Source: Desulfuromonadaceae bacterium
GTDB taxonomy: Bacteria; Desulfobacterota; Desulfuromonadia; Geobacterales; Pseudopelobacteraceae
DNA length: 64,000 nucleotides
Direction of reading: 5' to 3'
NCBI GenBank assembly: GCA_028712075.1
Contig: JAQTQX010000001.1
Span: 62,001-126,000, forward strand
Part shown: piece by piece, positions 35,440-44,596 of the stretch
Numbering within the stretch: the first letter of the stretch is position 1
How the letters are laid out: each line of letters starts with the position of its first letter
Notes under the pieces: model-generated
What the model was told of the DNA's origin: nothing
Databases searched by the model: none
Seen by the model: only the letters and a program-made list of their open reading frames with translations
Made by a program: the position numbers and the translations under genes

Positions 35440-35925
35440 ATGAAAACTCTTGTTATAGCCCTTGAATTACAATTGAAACTGCTGGAAGAGCTTCATGCTT
35501 TGTTGAATCGCGAGATGAGTGAACTTTCGGAGATACATGTCGATGCAATGCTTGAAATAAATATCAAAAAAGAAAATGTCGCCACGTGTATCCAGACTCA
35601 TTCTACGGTGCTTCGGAATGAAATCGTGCAGGCTATTAAGAAAGAGGGGCTGCCACCTGCTGCTACGCTCGGTCAATTGGCAGAAAGGTTCTCCCTCAAG
35701 GGAATAAAGGACATTTCCCGCCTGCATACTGAACTCAATAAGGTTGCCGGGCAGACGAAACAGATGCTCCAAATCAACAGTGAAATTGCAGAAAAGTTCG
35801 CGGCATCAGTCAGCAACTCGCTGGCACTGCTGACGCGGGTTATCAACCAATCTAATACGTACGGTGCATCGGGCGGCTACCAGCAGCGGCCGACAGGCGC
35901 TGTTTTGGTAAACAGGGAGGCATGA
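35440..35925 (+). CDS. flgN: FlgN-type chaperone for FlgK and FlgL
   Basis: FlgN is the cytoplasmic chaperone of the hook-filament junction proteins. The 161-residue protein is mostly helical (LELQLKLLEELHALLNREMS; ILRNEIV-type heptads) and sits immediately before flgK, its usual client. An in-frame ATG at 35425 is an alternative start; the one at 35440 has GGA seven bases upstream. Assignment rests on helix pattern, size and position. Confidence 0.82.
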   Translation: MKTLVIALELQLKLLEELHALLNREMSELSEIHVDAMLEINIKKENVATCIQTHSTVLRNEIVQAIKKEGLPPAATLGQLAERFSLKGIKDISRLHTELNKVAGQTKQMLQINSEIAEKFAASVSNSLALLTRVINQSNTYGASGGYQQRPTGAVLVNREA

Positions 35926-35926
35926 C

Positions 35927-37318
35927 ATGGGTCTGAGTACAGCCATGGAGATAGGTAGAAGCGGCCTTAACATATTTCGCGTCGCACAGGAAGTGACGAG
36001 TGAAAATATTGCAAATGTCAATACACCCGGCTATTCACGGCAACGGGTTATTTTTGAAACCGCTCCGCCGATTTCAGCTAATGGCTTTCCAATGGGAACC
36101 GGAGCTCAGATTGCCTCCGTAGAACGCTATTATGACGGATTGTTGCAGCAACAGCTGGTGAATGCCCAGACCACGGAAGGCTTTGATACTACGAAATCAA
36201 CGGTGCTGCAGCAGGTTGAACCTACATTCAATGAAGTTACGAATGACGGCCTGGGTGCAGCCATTTCCAACTACTTTGGTGCATGGCAGGATTTAACCCT
36301 CAATCCTGCGGGAATGGCGGAACGTCAAACCGTAATAAGCCGGGCCCAGATACTGACTGATAATTTTCATGCAGTGAGCAAGGCCCTCAACGATACCATC
36401 TCTATTCAGAACCAAACTCTCGACCCACTTATCAGTGATATCAATGCGACCCTTAATAACATCGCCCAGCTTAACGGGCAAATTAATACAACCGAACTGG
36501 TAAGCGGTAATGCCAACGAAACCAGGGACCAGCGGGATCAATTGATTCGCGATCTTGCCAAGCAAATCGGGATAACCTATACGGAAAATAGTGACGGTAC
36601 TACTGACATTAACTACGCCGATGGCGGCGGTGCCCTGGTCACCGGTGCAACAGCAGGAGCTTTCTCTCTTGATAAGGTTACGGACCCGACAAAATATGCT
36701 GTACAGTTGACACCGGTCGGTGGGCCTCTTGCGGTGGTTACCCCACTGACCGGACAGCTTGGTGCAACCCTGGCATTGCGTGATACCATTGTTCCGGGAT
36801 ATCTGACTCAGGTTGATACCCTTGCCAAATCGATAGTCGATGAAGTAAATGTGCTGCATGTTGCCGGATTTGACCCGGCAGGGGGCTCCGGCAAAAACTT
36901 CTTTGCTCCAATTGCTGCGATTCCCGGAGCTGCAGCTGCGATTTCCCTTGACGCAGCACTGACAACATCGACTCTTGCTGCCGCGCAGGGCGCTCTGCTG
37001 CCGGGAGATAACCGCAATGCCGTCGCAATAGCTCAACTCCTCAATGTTACCACGACTATGGGTACCGCCACCTTCAACAGCTATTTCGACAGCCTGGTCA
37101 GTACGGTTGGCCTGGATACCAAGTCGGCCAAAAGCACGGAAGCGCAGGATGTAGCCTTTACCAAACAGTTAACGACACTTCGTGAATCGAACTCAGGGGT
37201 CTCGCTTGATGAAGAGCTGACCAATATGATAAAATACCAGCGTTCGTATCAAGCTTCAGCCAAAATCATTACGACGGCGACCGAGATGCTGGATACGGTC
37301 ATTGGTCTCATACGCTGA
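35927..37318 (+). CDS. flgK: Hook-filament junction protein FlgK
   Basis: FlgK (HAP1) is the first junction protein after the hook. The 463-residue protein has the flagellin-like N terminus (MEIGRSGLNIFRVAQEVTSE; NIANVNTPGYSRQRV) and the C terminus (LDEELTNMIKYQRSYQASAK; TATEMLDTVIGLIR). It is shorter than the enterobacterial protein (about 550), with a reduced exposed middle. GGGAGG precedes the ATG, which lies one base after the flgN stop. Confidence 0.95.
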   Translation: MGLSTAMEIGRSGLNIFRVAQEVTSENIANVNTPGYSRQRVIFETAPPISANGFPMGTGAQIASVERYYDGLLQQQLVNAQTTEGFDTTKSTVLQQVEPTFNEVTNDGLGAAISNYFGAWQDLTLNPAGMAERQTVISRAQILTDNFHAVSKALNDTISIQNQTLDPLISDINATLNNIAQLNGQINTTELVSGNANETRDQRDQLIRDLAKQIGITYTENSDGTTDINYADGGGALVTGATAGAFSLDKVTDPTKYAVQLTPVGGPLAVVTPLTGQLGATLALRDTIVPGYLTQVDTLAKSIVDEVNVLHVAGFDPAGGSGKNFFAPIAAIPGAAAAISLDAALTTSTLAAAQGALLPGDNRNAVAIAQLLNVTTTMGTATFNSYFDSLVSTVGLDTKSAKSTEAQDVAFTKQLTTLRESNSGVSLDEELTNMIKYQRSYQASAKIITTATEMLDTVIGLIR

Positions 37319-37331
37319 ACAGGAGAAAACA

Positions 37332-38252
37332 ATGCGAATAACCGCCAATATAACCTCAGACAATTCCCTCTATAATCTTCAGCAAGGGCGGGCAAGACTG
37401 GACAGGCTAAACGAGCTGCTCGGTTCGCAAATGAATGTCAACCGCCCCAGCGATGACCCGATCAATGCCAGGCTTCTTTTGGATATTGGCGATAAAATAA
37501 GGGTTGGTGTCCAGTACAGCAGCAATATCAGCAAAGCATCCACCTGGCAACAGATGACGGATACCGCCCTTTCCGGCATGTCAGATACACTGCAATTGAC
37601 ACGACAGCAGATATCCGGTATTACCAGCGGAACGAGTGACTTAACCGTTAGAAGTACCGTCGTTGCCCAACTCACCGCATTGAAGCAACAGATGATTGAT
37701 ATGGGTAATACCCAGCTGGGTGATCAGTTCCTTTTCGGGGGGGCAATGAATACTACAGCACCGTTTACCAATGTTGTCTCCCCGCCCGCTGCTGCTACCG
37801 CTTATTATACGGGAGATGAGACTGCCATTCAGATTGAAATTGGCAGCAACACCACTCAGCAGATGAATGTTACCGGCAATCAGATTCTTACCGGGACCGG
37901 TGCTTCAACGCCGTATGGAACAACCAATATACTCAAGGCATTCGACGACTTGATTTCTGCCGTAACCACTAACAACATCTCCCAGATTCAGGCCGGCGCC
38001 CAAGCGCTGGAGGATGGTTCACAACAGATTGATAACGCGCGGTCCGATGTAGCCTCAAGGACGTTGCGACTCGATTCAATGGCAAAACTGAACGAGAATA
38101 CCCAAAATACTCTTGAAACAATTTATGGTAATACCCAGAATGTTGATGTTGCCAAGCTTGCCGTAAAACTGACTCAACAGCAGACAGCATTTCAAGCATC
38201 GCTTTCGGCTACGTCAAAAGTCACTCAGCTGTCATTGCTCGACTATCTCTGA
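37332..38252 (+). CDS. flgL: Hook-filament junction protein FlgL
   Basis: FlgL (HAP3) is the second junction protein. The 306-residue protein has the flagellin-type N terminus (MRITANITSDNSLYNLQQGR; RPSDDPINARLLLDIG) and the C-terminal helix (DVAKLAVKLTQQQTAFQASL). AGGAG precedes the ATG at 37332. It is the last gene of the operon; flagellin itself is not in the window. Confidence 0.94.
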   Translation: MRITANITSDNSLYNLQQGRARLDRLNELLGSQMNVNRPSDDPINARLLLDIGDKIRVGVQYSSNISKASTWQQMTDTALSGMSDTLQLTRQQISGITSGTSDLTVRSTVVAQLTALKQQMIDMGNTQLGDQFLFGGAMNTTAPFTNVVSPPAAATAYYTGDETAIQIEIGSNTTQQMNVTGNQILTGTGASTPYGTTNILKAFDDLISAVTTNNISQIQAGAQALEDGSQQIDNARSDVASRTLRLDSMAKLNENTQNTLETIYGNTQNVDVAKLAVKLTQQQTAFQASLSATSKVTQLSLLDYL

Positions 38253-38272
38253 TTCGCGGCAACACGAATCGG

Positions 38273-38304
38273 CTGCATGTAGGAATACCACCCCCTGCAT
38301 GCAG
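38273..38304 (+). other. Inverted repeat after flgL
   Basis: An 11-bp stem (CTGCATGTAGG with CCTGCATGCAG, one G-T pair) and a 10-base loop lie 20 bases after the flgL stop. No T-run follows, so it may be an mRNA-end structure rather than a true intrinsic terminator. Confidence 0.4.
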
Positions 38305-38357
38305 TCTGTCAACCGGAAACATTGACCTTCCCGCTCACGAGTCTTATAACAAACTCC

Positions 38358-39710
38358 ATGTTGTTTTCTTTTTCTATCCTTACATCGAAACAGCGCAAAC
38401 CGATATCGATTCGTCGCAACGTGTTCCTTCTCTCCATGCCTGTGCTGCTCTCCTCCCTTTTCCAGCGACTGGTCTCGATTGTTGATGTCTTTCTGACTGG
38501 CGGGCTCGGTGCTTCAGCTATTGCCGCCACCGGTTTGGGGCAACTGCTGATGACCACCACCATGACTGTTTTCTGGGGGCTTTCGACCGGTGTGACAGTG
38601 GTCATCTCGCATCTGTGGGGTGCCGGACGGCGCGAAGATGCCGGTCGGGCGGCATATATCGCGTGTCTGGCTGGTCTGGTTATGACGGTTATCTGCTCGC
38701 TGGCAGGTTCTCACTGGGGGGGAGATGTTGCCCGCCTGATGGGAGCAGCGCCTGATGTTCAGGCACTGGCTGCCGAATATATCTGCCTGGTGTTCCTCTG
38801 GATGGTCTGGACAACGGGCCTTAATCTCCTTTCGGCGATCATGCATGGAGCCGGTGATACCCGCACACCGATGCAGGCCATTATCCTGGTCAACATTCTC
38901 CACGTACTACTGGCATGGCCATTGATTTACGGCAAACTCGGGATGCCGGCGCTTGGTGTCAAAGGGGCCGCCATTGCCATTAACAGCTCTGAATGTATCG
39001 GCTTTACCTATCTGCTGGTTAAGGCACTGCAAAAGCGGTATATCACATTCAGCCGACCCGATTATCTGCTGTTCGGCAAAATCTGGAAAGTCGGCTGGCC
39101 GGTGGCTCTGGAGCGTGTTGCACAGCAGAGCGGTCAACTGTTCTACTCCAGCTTTATCATCGCCTACGGTACAACCGCTTACGCAGCTCACCAGATTGGT
39201 CTTTCAATAGAATCACTCTCTTTTATGCCGGGTGCAGGCATGGGCATAGCTGCGGCAACGCTGATGGGCCAAGCGCTCGGCGCTGGAAAGGTTCGCCGCG
39301 CTCGTATCAGTCATAACGAAGCGCTGCGGCTTGCCATTGGTGTCATGACTGTCATGGCGCTGCTGTTTTTCTTTGCTCCGAACTTTTTGATCAGCCTGTT
39401 CAGCAGTGACCCCGACGTAATTGAAAAAGGGAGCATGTTTCTCAAACTGGTCGCGTTCGCCCAGGTGCCGCTGGCAATATCATTTGTCTATGCCGGCAGT
39501 CTGCGCGGTACCGGTGACACCTTCTATGTGTTTATCGTGACGCTGGTAGCCATGTGGGGAATTCGGGTTGGGCTCTCGTGGGTGGCGTCAAGCTGGCTCC
39601 ACCTTTCACTGTACGCGGTATGGGGAGTGTTTCTGATTGACTGGTATACGCGAGGAGCCGCTTTTGCATGGCGCTATCACCGGCGAGACCTGCACAGTGT
39701 GGTTCTGTAA
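38358..39710 (+). CDS. MATE family efflux transporter
   Basis: The roughly 450-residue protein has about twelve membrane segments in two related halves. The first half has PVLLSSLFQRLVSIVDVFLT and the second PVALERVAQQSGQLFYSSFI, the duplicated MATE core. Such proteins export drugs or metabolites against sodium or proton flow; the NorM/DinF/Wzx-like subfamily cannot be decided by eye. The start at 38358 is tentative (a TTG at 38322 is also open, and neither has a good ribosome site). It follows the flagellar operon but is unlikely to be part of it. Confidence 0.85.
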   Translation: MLFSFSILTSKQRKPISIRRNVFLLSMPVLLSSLFQRLVSIVDVFLTGGLGASAIAATGLGQLLMTTTMTVFWGLSTGVTVVISHLWGAGRREDAGRAAYIACLAGLVMTVICSLAGSHWGGDVARLMGAAPDVQALAAEYICLVFLWMVWTTGLNLLSAIMHGAGDTRTPMQAIILVNILHVLLAWPLIYGKLGMPALGVKGAAIAINSSECIGFTYLLVKALQKRYITFSRPDYLLFGKIWKVGWPVALERVAQQSGQLFYSSFIIAYGTTAYAAHQIGLSIESLSFMPGAGMGIAAATLMGQALGAGKVRRARISHNEALRLAIGVMTVMALLFFFAPNFLISLFSSDPDVIEKGSMFLKLVAFAQVPLAISFVYAGSLRGTGDTFYVFIVTLVAMWGIRVGLSWVASSWLHLSLYAVWGVFLIDWYTRGAAFAWRYHRRDLHSVVL

Positions 39711-39806
39711 TCGCCACGCCATTCGACACCAAAATATTGAATAATCGTTCATTATACATTACAGTTGGCCTCTGTGTGACACGAGAAACGGAGTTTACCG
39801 GTATAT

Positions 39807-40694
39807 ATGGGTTCACCACAGTGCAGTAAAAAAAGTATTTCATTCACTGTTCACAGCATCACCTGTGGCCTGTTGACGCTGTTTCTCACCATGCCGGCTG
39901 CCGCAAGGAACTATCAGCTTCATTCTCCCAAACTTTGGACGCAACAGGAACGAGAGCTTTATGAGAAGGAAAATCCTTCCGTCAGCAAGGAAAGCGCACA
40001 GGTCGAGCAGGAAAAGGATCCTCAGAAAAAGGAGCGGGAACAAACGGAAAAGCAGAGAGTACAGCTAAGAAAAGAACGGGAGAGAATTAAAAAAGAAAAG
40101 GAGCTCATCAGAAGAGACCAGATTCTGGTCAAGGATGGTGTGACCTATCGCGAAGTAACGGTACAAAAAGGGGATACTCTTTTTGACATATCGCGAAAGT
40201 TCCGCACTGAAGGGGCTTCATATACCGAAACACTCCGCTTTAACAACATCAAAGATCCGAACAGGATCGTCAGCGGCGATATAATCAAAGTGCCACTGCA
40301 TCGAAGCCGAAACACCGCGCCAGGTACCCCGCCGAAATCCGCAAAGAGTTCCGCTGCGCCTGTTATATCGGCTCAACCAGCCCCACATGCAGCACCGCTA
40401 CCATTCTCACACAATTCAACATCACTTCAGAAGACAAGCCCGCCATCCGAGCTCGCGACTCGCAACACGCCGTCTGAAAAACCGGTTGGCGCCACACACA
40501 CACAGCCGTTCGCCAACAATTCAGCCTCACGGCAACGACTGTACGAGCAGGCCATCACCGCATATCGCCATAATGATTGTCAAACGGCGGTCCAGCTGTT
40601 CGGCCGCTTTCTTGCCGAAACGCCCCGCACTTCGCTGGCTGCGGATATAAGCCTGTTTATTGCAGACTGTTATCTGAAGCTATCCGGAAAGTAA
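39807..40694 (+). CDS. Secreted LysM protein with coiled coil and TPR-like end
   Basis: The 295-residue protein has an N-terminal signal segment (TCGLLTLFLTMPAAA), a highly charged Lys/Glu/Arg coiled coil (about 65-105), one LysM peptidoglycan-binding domain (VTVQKGDTLFDISRKFRTEG to IVSGDIIKVP, about 112-160), a Ser/Pro/Thr-rich linker and a C-terminal TPR-like pair (YEQAITAYRHNDCQTAVQLF). It probably tethers to peptidoglycan in the periplasm. It converges on the orphan prepilin gene with a 14-base gap. Confidence 0.78.
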   Translation: MGSPQCSKKSISFTVHSITCGLLTLFLTMPAAARNYQLHSPKLWTQQERELYEKENPSVSKESAQVEQEKDPQKKEREQTEKQRVQLRKERERIKKEKELIRRDQILVKDGVTYREVTVQKGDTLFDISRKFRTEGASYTETLRFNNIKDPNRIVSGDIIKVPLHRSRNTAPGTPPKSAKSSAAPVISAQPAPHAAPLPFSHNSTSLQKTSPPSELATRNTPSEKPVGATHTQPFANNSASRQRLYEQAITAYRHNDCQTAVQLFGRFLAETPRTSLAADISLFIADCYLKLSGK

Positions 40695-40708
40695 TTTGAA
40701 TCGTATAG

Positions 40709-41665
40709 CTACGGATTAACCGTTACTACGTACAGTTTCTGGGCACAGTTATCACCGGGATCCGTGCTACTGCACGCGGCGCTGGTAGCTACTGTATCAG
40801 CATTGTCGCGGACGACCGCCGTTATCGGGTAAGCTCCGGTTGCCACTATGCCTGAAGGGAATGAGAGGATCAAACCGGACGAAGCGGGCGCCCACGCCTC
40901 CTCACTGAGGCCGTAACAATCTGCGCTCTGTACACCGCCACTCTGTGCGAACCCGGCTGGCAGAGTGTTGACACACCATTTAAATGTGCTGGGGTTTGCT
41001 GCAAAGGGCACACCACCGTCTGCAACTAGGGTGACCGAGTAATCGATAGGGGCTGCCCCGTAAGGGAGTTCGTTATTTACTATTTTAAGTTGCGCCCCCT
41101 GACAGCCGATCTTGCTGCGCAGTTCATCCAGGGTCACCCAGCGGATCATGTCGCTGTTGGGACCGGTTGCGGTGATGGTGCTGGCGGCACCAGAAGCTGC
41201 GGCTGAATCAGCCGTGAGCAGCACACCGTTCAGTCTGCTGTTAAAATCGTAATTGTCGGCGTGGCTCACAACAGCATATGCCACGTTTCTGACAGTGGCC
41301 GTCGGGTCAATGGTGCTTATATTGAGGAATGTGGAACGGCGTCCACAGATGGTATCCTTGGTGGCAGCGGCCGGAGCAAGATTGGCGTCATAAATGAACG
41401 CGTACGGTCGACCCCACGCGTCATTCTGGTTTTTGGCGGCGGCGACCCGGAACTCCCCCAACTGCGGCAGCCTGTTGTGCGAAGAGGCCCAACTGATAAC
41501 TGACTGGATATTGGCGTCCATACTGTCCCGTGTTTCGCGGACTTTGGCATATGTGGTCAGCGTGCCAAGCATATTTGACCCCAAGCCGATCAGCATGCCG
41601 ATTATCACCAGGACGATTGAGAGCTCAATCAGGGTGAAACCGCTATGATTACGGTATGTATGCAT
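40709..41665 (-). CDS. Orphan type IV prepilin-like protein
   Basis: The protein has a short prepilin leader MHTYRNHSG, then FTLIELSIVLVIIGM with Glu at +5, the site cut and methylated by prepilin peptidase. The mature part is about 309 residues, large for a pilin. It has a pilin-like globular part with Cys residues and a C-terminal region (ILSFPSGIVATGAYPITAVV, then YVVTVNP) resembling an immunoglobulin-like beta domain. I choose the ATG at 41663-41665; the ATG at 41683 would give a longer leader. It stands alone, 10 kb from the MSHA-like locus, and may be a minor pilin or pseudopilin. Confidence 0.82.
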   Translation of the reverse strand: MHTYRNHSGFTLIELSIVLVIIGMLIGLGSNMLGTLTTYAKVRETRDSMDANIQSVISWASSHNRLPQLGEFRVAAAKNQNDAWGRPYAFIYDANLAPAAATKDTICGRRSTFLNISTIDPTATVRNVAYAVVSHADNYDFNSRLNGVLLTADSAAASGAASTITATGPNSDMIRWVTLDELRSKIGCQGAQLKIVNNELPYGAAPIDYSVTLVADGGVPFAANPSTFKWCVNTLPAGFAQSGGVQSADCYGLSEEAWAPASSGLILSFPSGIVATGAYPITAVVRDNADTVATSAACSSTDPGDNCAQKLYVVTVNP

Positions 41666-41749
41666 GGTATCTTCATACCACATTCGGCAGGATAAACAAG
41701 GGGGTTTAGTCTGGTACATGACCAGCGCGACATCGCCAGCGATCTCTGG

Positions 41750-42646
41750 ATGGCCGTTTCTTTGAGTGACAGCACTGTTCTGTCGAGTCAGCAGGCTCGT
41801 TCCTGGGCGCTTGTCCTGGACTCACGCACCATCCCTTGCTGCATAGCACCCGACCCGAACGGCTGGAAACTGCTGGTACCGGAACAGCAGCTGGAGAGCG
41901 CACTACGTGAACTTCGTCTGTATGAGAACGCCAATAGCAACTGGCCCCCCGCGCTGCCGGTTTCCCGGCAACTGATCGAGAACACCTTGCCAACTGTTTC
42001 TGTGCTGCTCCTGCTGGCACTCTTCCACAATCTGAATCTGCTCGGACTGTCACTGCCGGGACGCGGCATCATTGATCTGAAGGAACTTGGCGCTGCTCAC
42101 GCGGAAATAATCACACAGGGGCACTGGTGGCTCGCGGTTACCGCACTTACCCTGCACGGCGACCTTACTCATCTGCTCAGCAACCTGACCATCGGCGGCG
42201 TATTCATTCTGTTGCTCTGTCGCGAGCTTGGCTCCGGCTTCTCCTGGAGCCTGTTGCTGCTTTCCGGCACCATTGGCAATCTGCTGAACGCCTGGGTACA
42301 ATCACCTGATCATCGTTCCGTGGGAGCCTCAACTGCCGTCTTCGGCGCGGTCGGCATGCTTGCCGCCATCAGCATGGTGCGCTACCGCCACCACCTGCAG
42401 CGACGCTGGTTTATTCCGGTTGCCGCCGGACTGGCGATTCTGGCGATACTCGGCACGGAGGGGAAAGAAACCGACCTCGGTGCGCACCTGTTCGGCTTCT
42501 GTTCCGGCGTGTTTATCGGTATGGCCGCTGAATTTTTCTTGGGAAAATACGGGCGGCCCGGTGGAGTGCTGAACTTTCTGCTCGCCCTGCTGAGTGCGGG
42601 GCTGGTGGCTGTATCGTGGTGGGCTGCCATCGAGTTGGCTGTATGA
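41750..42646 (+). CDS. Rhomboid family intramembrane serine protease
   Basis: The protein has about seven membrane segments and the rhomboid active site: HGDLTHLLSN on helix 2, the serine motif GASTAVFG on helix 4 and the His in LGAHLFGFCSG on helix 6. The soluble N-terminal 75 residues match the extension of Geobacter-type rhomboids. The ATG at 41750 has a poor ribosome site. The frame is open upstream to 41696 and continues with coding-like sequence, and AGGGGG lies six bases before an in-frame CTG at 41711, so the true start may be CTG. Substrates are unknown. Confidence 0.85.
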   Translation: MAVSLSDSTVLSSQQARSWALVLDSRTIPCCIAPDPNGWKLLVPEQQLESALRELRLYENANSNWPPALPVSRQLIENTLPTVSVLLLLALFHNLNLLGLSLPGRGIIDLKELGAAHAEIITQGHWWLAVTALTLHGDLTHLLSNLTIGGVFILLLCRELGSGFSWSLLLLSGTIGNLLNAWVQSPDHRSVGASTAVFGAVGMLAAISMVRYRHHLQRRWFIPVAAGLAILAILGTEGKETDLGAHLFGFCSGVFIGMAAEFFLGKYGRPGGVLNFLLALLSAGLVAVSWWAAIELAV

Positions 42647-42676
42647 ACAGAGCTAAACGGGCCTTTATTCCTGCCT

Positions 42677-44542
42677 TTAATTGCTGATTTTCTGAATCAC
42701 TTCACGCAGCACCGCCAGTTTGTACGGTTTCTGGACAAAGCCGGCCAGCCCTTTGCCAACGAATTTCTGCGTGACATCCTGCTCGTTATACCCGCTGCTG
42801 ATGATGACTTTTACATCAGGCTTGAGTTTCCTTAGTTCACGGAAACACTGTTCTCCATCAAGATGTGGCATTGTTAGATCAAGGAGGACAAAACTGATAT
42901 TCGAAGTCTGCTTAAATATGTCAAGCGCCTCCCTGCCGTCGTCGGCGGTGACAACCGTAAAGCCCAGCTCTGCCAGCATTGCCGAACCGATTCCCCGCAC
43001 CGCTTGTTCATCGTCGACGAGCAGTACAGTACCGGCGCCTCTCCAGGTGTCGTGGAGTGGTACGGAGGCCTCCGGGCTAGACGCACCGGAACTTGCGGGA
43101 AGCAGGATTTTAAACGTAGTGCCTTTACCCGGTTCGCTGTAGACTTTGATGACACCTTTGTGGCCGCGGACGATGCCGAGAACCGCCGCCATACCGAGGC
43201 CCCTGCCGGTGAATTTGGTCGTGAAGAACGGGTCAAACAGCTTGGCAAGCGTTTCCTTGTCCATACCGCAGCCGTTATCAGCTATTTCAAGATATGCATA
43301 CAGGCCGTCAGTGAGGTTTTCATCGAGCCAGATATCTTTCAGATACTGCCGATCGCACTCCATACTGCCGGTGGATATGGCAATGAAACCGCTCCGATCA
43401 CCAATTGCTTCCGAGGCGTTGATAACGAGATTCATGATTATCTGGCGCATCTGGGTGGCATCCGCTTCTACCGAGGGAAGCGGGATGTGCTGGTCGAGGC
43501 GCAGTACCGCTTTTTTTGAGATAGACACTTCAATCATATGGAGCATTTCTTCCAGCAGATGGTTCAGGTCGAGCTTTTCGACGACAAATTTACCCTTGCC
43601 GGAATATGCAAGCATCTGTTTGGCAAGATCAGCGGCACGGGCCGTTGCCTGCTCGATGCGGTGGAGGTTTTCCACCGCCGGTGATTCCTTGTTGATCCGC
43701 ATCAAGGCAAGGTCTGCGTTGCCAAGGATCGCCATCAGGAGATTGTTGAAGTCATGGGCAATGCCGCCGGCCAGCACCCCGAGACTCTCCAGCTTTTGTG
43801 CATGCAGAAGCTGTTTCTCCAATGCAAGCCGTTCCTCCTCACTACGCTTCTGCTCTTCAAAACGAGAGTCGAGTACATCGACCATGGTAACAAGTGACCG
43901 GCGCAGCGTCTCCAACTCGCCGATAAACGTCCCTTCTGCAATCAACTCACGGTGCCTGCCGCCGCCAATAACGGTTCCGGCAAACTGATCCAGCATTTTA
44001 AGTGGTTTCAGCACCTTGCGTGACAGTATCAGATACAGGCTGATAAAAATTGCACCATCAAGCAGCGCCACAACAAAGAACATGTACAACGCATCATGAA
44101 GCAGGGCACTATGCACATTGTTTGTGGTCAAGGCGACCGTTGTCGTACCGATTTCCTTGCCGGAAAGGAGTATCGGCTGCACCTTTACAACCATTTCAAA
44201 CGAATCTGAAGACAAAATCGACGGTGTCACGCGCCAACTTCCATCCCTGCCGCGCTGATAAACTTTCCCACCGGTTTTGAGTTCCAGCCGGGCAACTGAC
44301 TGATTCTCCATGAAGCCGTTCATAAACGAATTTATCTGCTGCTCATCAAAGTTCCAGACCGGAACAGCCAGACCATTGGCAAACTGGCCGGACGCGATGA
44401 CCAGATCTTCATGCAGAGATTTCATCTGCCGCTCACGTTCCTTGAAATAATACCCGGAGCTGAATATACAGAGAATCAGGGTTATTATCGAAAGGAGCAT
44501 CACCATGGAATAGGTGGAAATCGATTTATGCGTGATGTTCAT
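42677..44542 (-). CDS. Membrane hybrid histidine kinase with periplasmic sensor and C-terminal receiver
   Basis: The protein has 621 residues from the ATG at 44540-44542 (GAGG five bases upstream). A membrane segment near 8-31, a periplasmic sensor of about 120 residues (with VPVWNFDEQQINSFMNGF) and a second segment near 147-171 are followed by a HAMP-like linker, HisKA (GGIAHDFNN, His 263), HATPase (DNGCGMD; GRGLGMAAVLGIVRGHKG) and a receiver (LLDLTMPHLDG, Asp 555). No DNA-binding output is attached or adjacent. Its catalytic core and receiver are close paralogues of those of the gene at 48545-50470, whereas the sensors differ. Confidence 0.92.
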   Translation of the reverse strand: MNITHKSISTYSMVMLLSIITLILCIFSSGYYFKERERQMKSLHEDLVIASGQFANGLAVPVWNFDEQQINSFMNGFMENQSVARLELKTGGKVYQRGRDGSWRVTPSILSSDSFEMVVKVQPILLSGKEIGTTTVALTTNNVHSALLHDALYMFFVVALLDGAIFISLYLILSRKVLKPLKMLDQFAGTVIGGGRHRELIAEGTFIGELETLRRSLVTMVDVLDSRFEEQKRSEEERLALEKQLLHAQKLESLGVLAGGIAHDFNNLLMAILGNADLALMRINKESPAVENLHRIEQATARAADLAKQMLAYSGKGKFVVEKLDLNHLLEEMLHMIEVSISKKAVLRLDQHIPLPSVEADATQMRQIIMNLVINASEAIGDRSGFIAISTGSMECDRQYLKDIWLDENLTDGLYAYLEIADNGCGMDKETLAKLFDPFFTTKFTGRGLGMAAVLGIVRGHKGVIKVYSEPGKGTTFKILLPASSGASSPEASVPLHDTWRGAGTVLLVDDEQAVRGIGSAMLAELGFTVVTADDGREALDIFKQTSNISFVLLDLTMPHLDGEQCFRELRKLKPDVKVIISSGYNEQDVTQKFVGKGLAGFVQKPYKLAVLREVIQKISN

Positions 44543-44596
44543 CATCACCTCGTTTTCAAGCCTTGAATGCATCAATTGATGCCAACTGAATTACTG

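Noticed and set aside
38273..38304. Rho-independent terminator after flgL
   Set aside because: The stem is good but no T-run follows, so it is listed only as an inverted repeat.
43146..43988. 280-codon plus-strand open frame opposite a histidine kinase
   Set aside because: Antisense to the conserved HisKA/HATPase core; low-complexity Ser/Arg composition.
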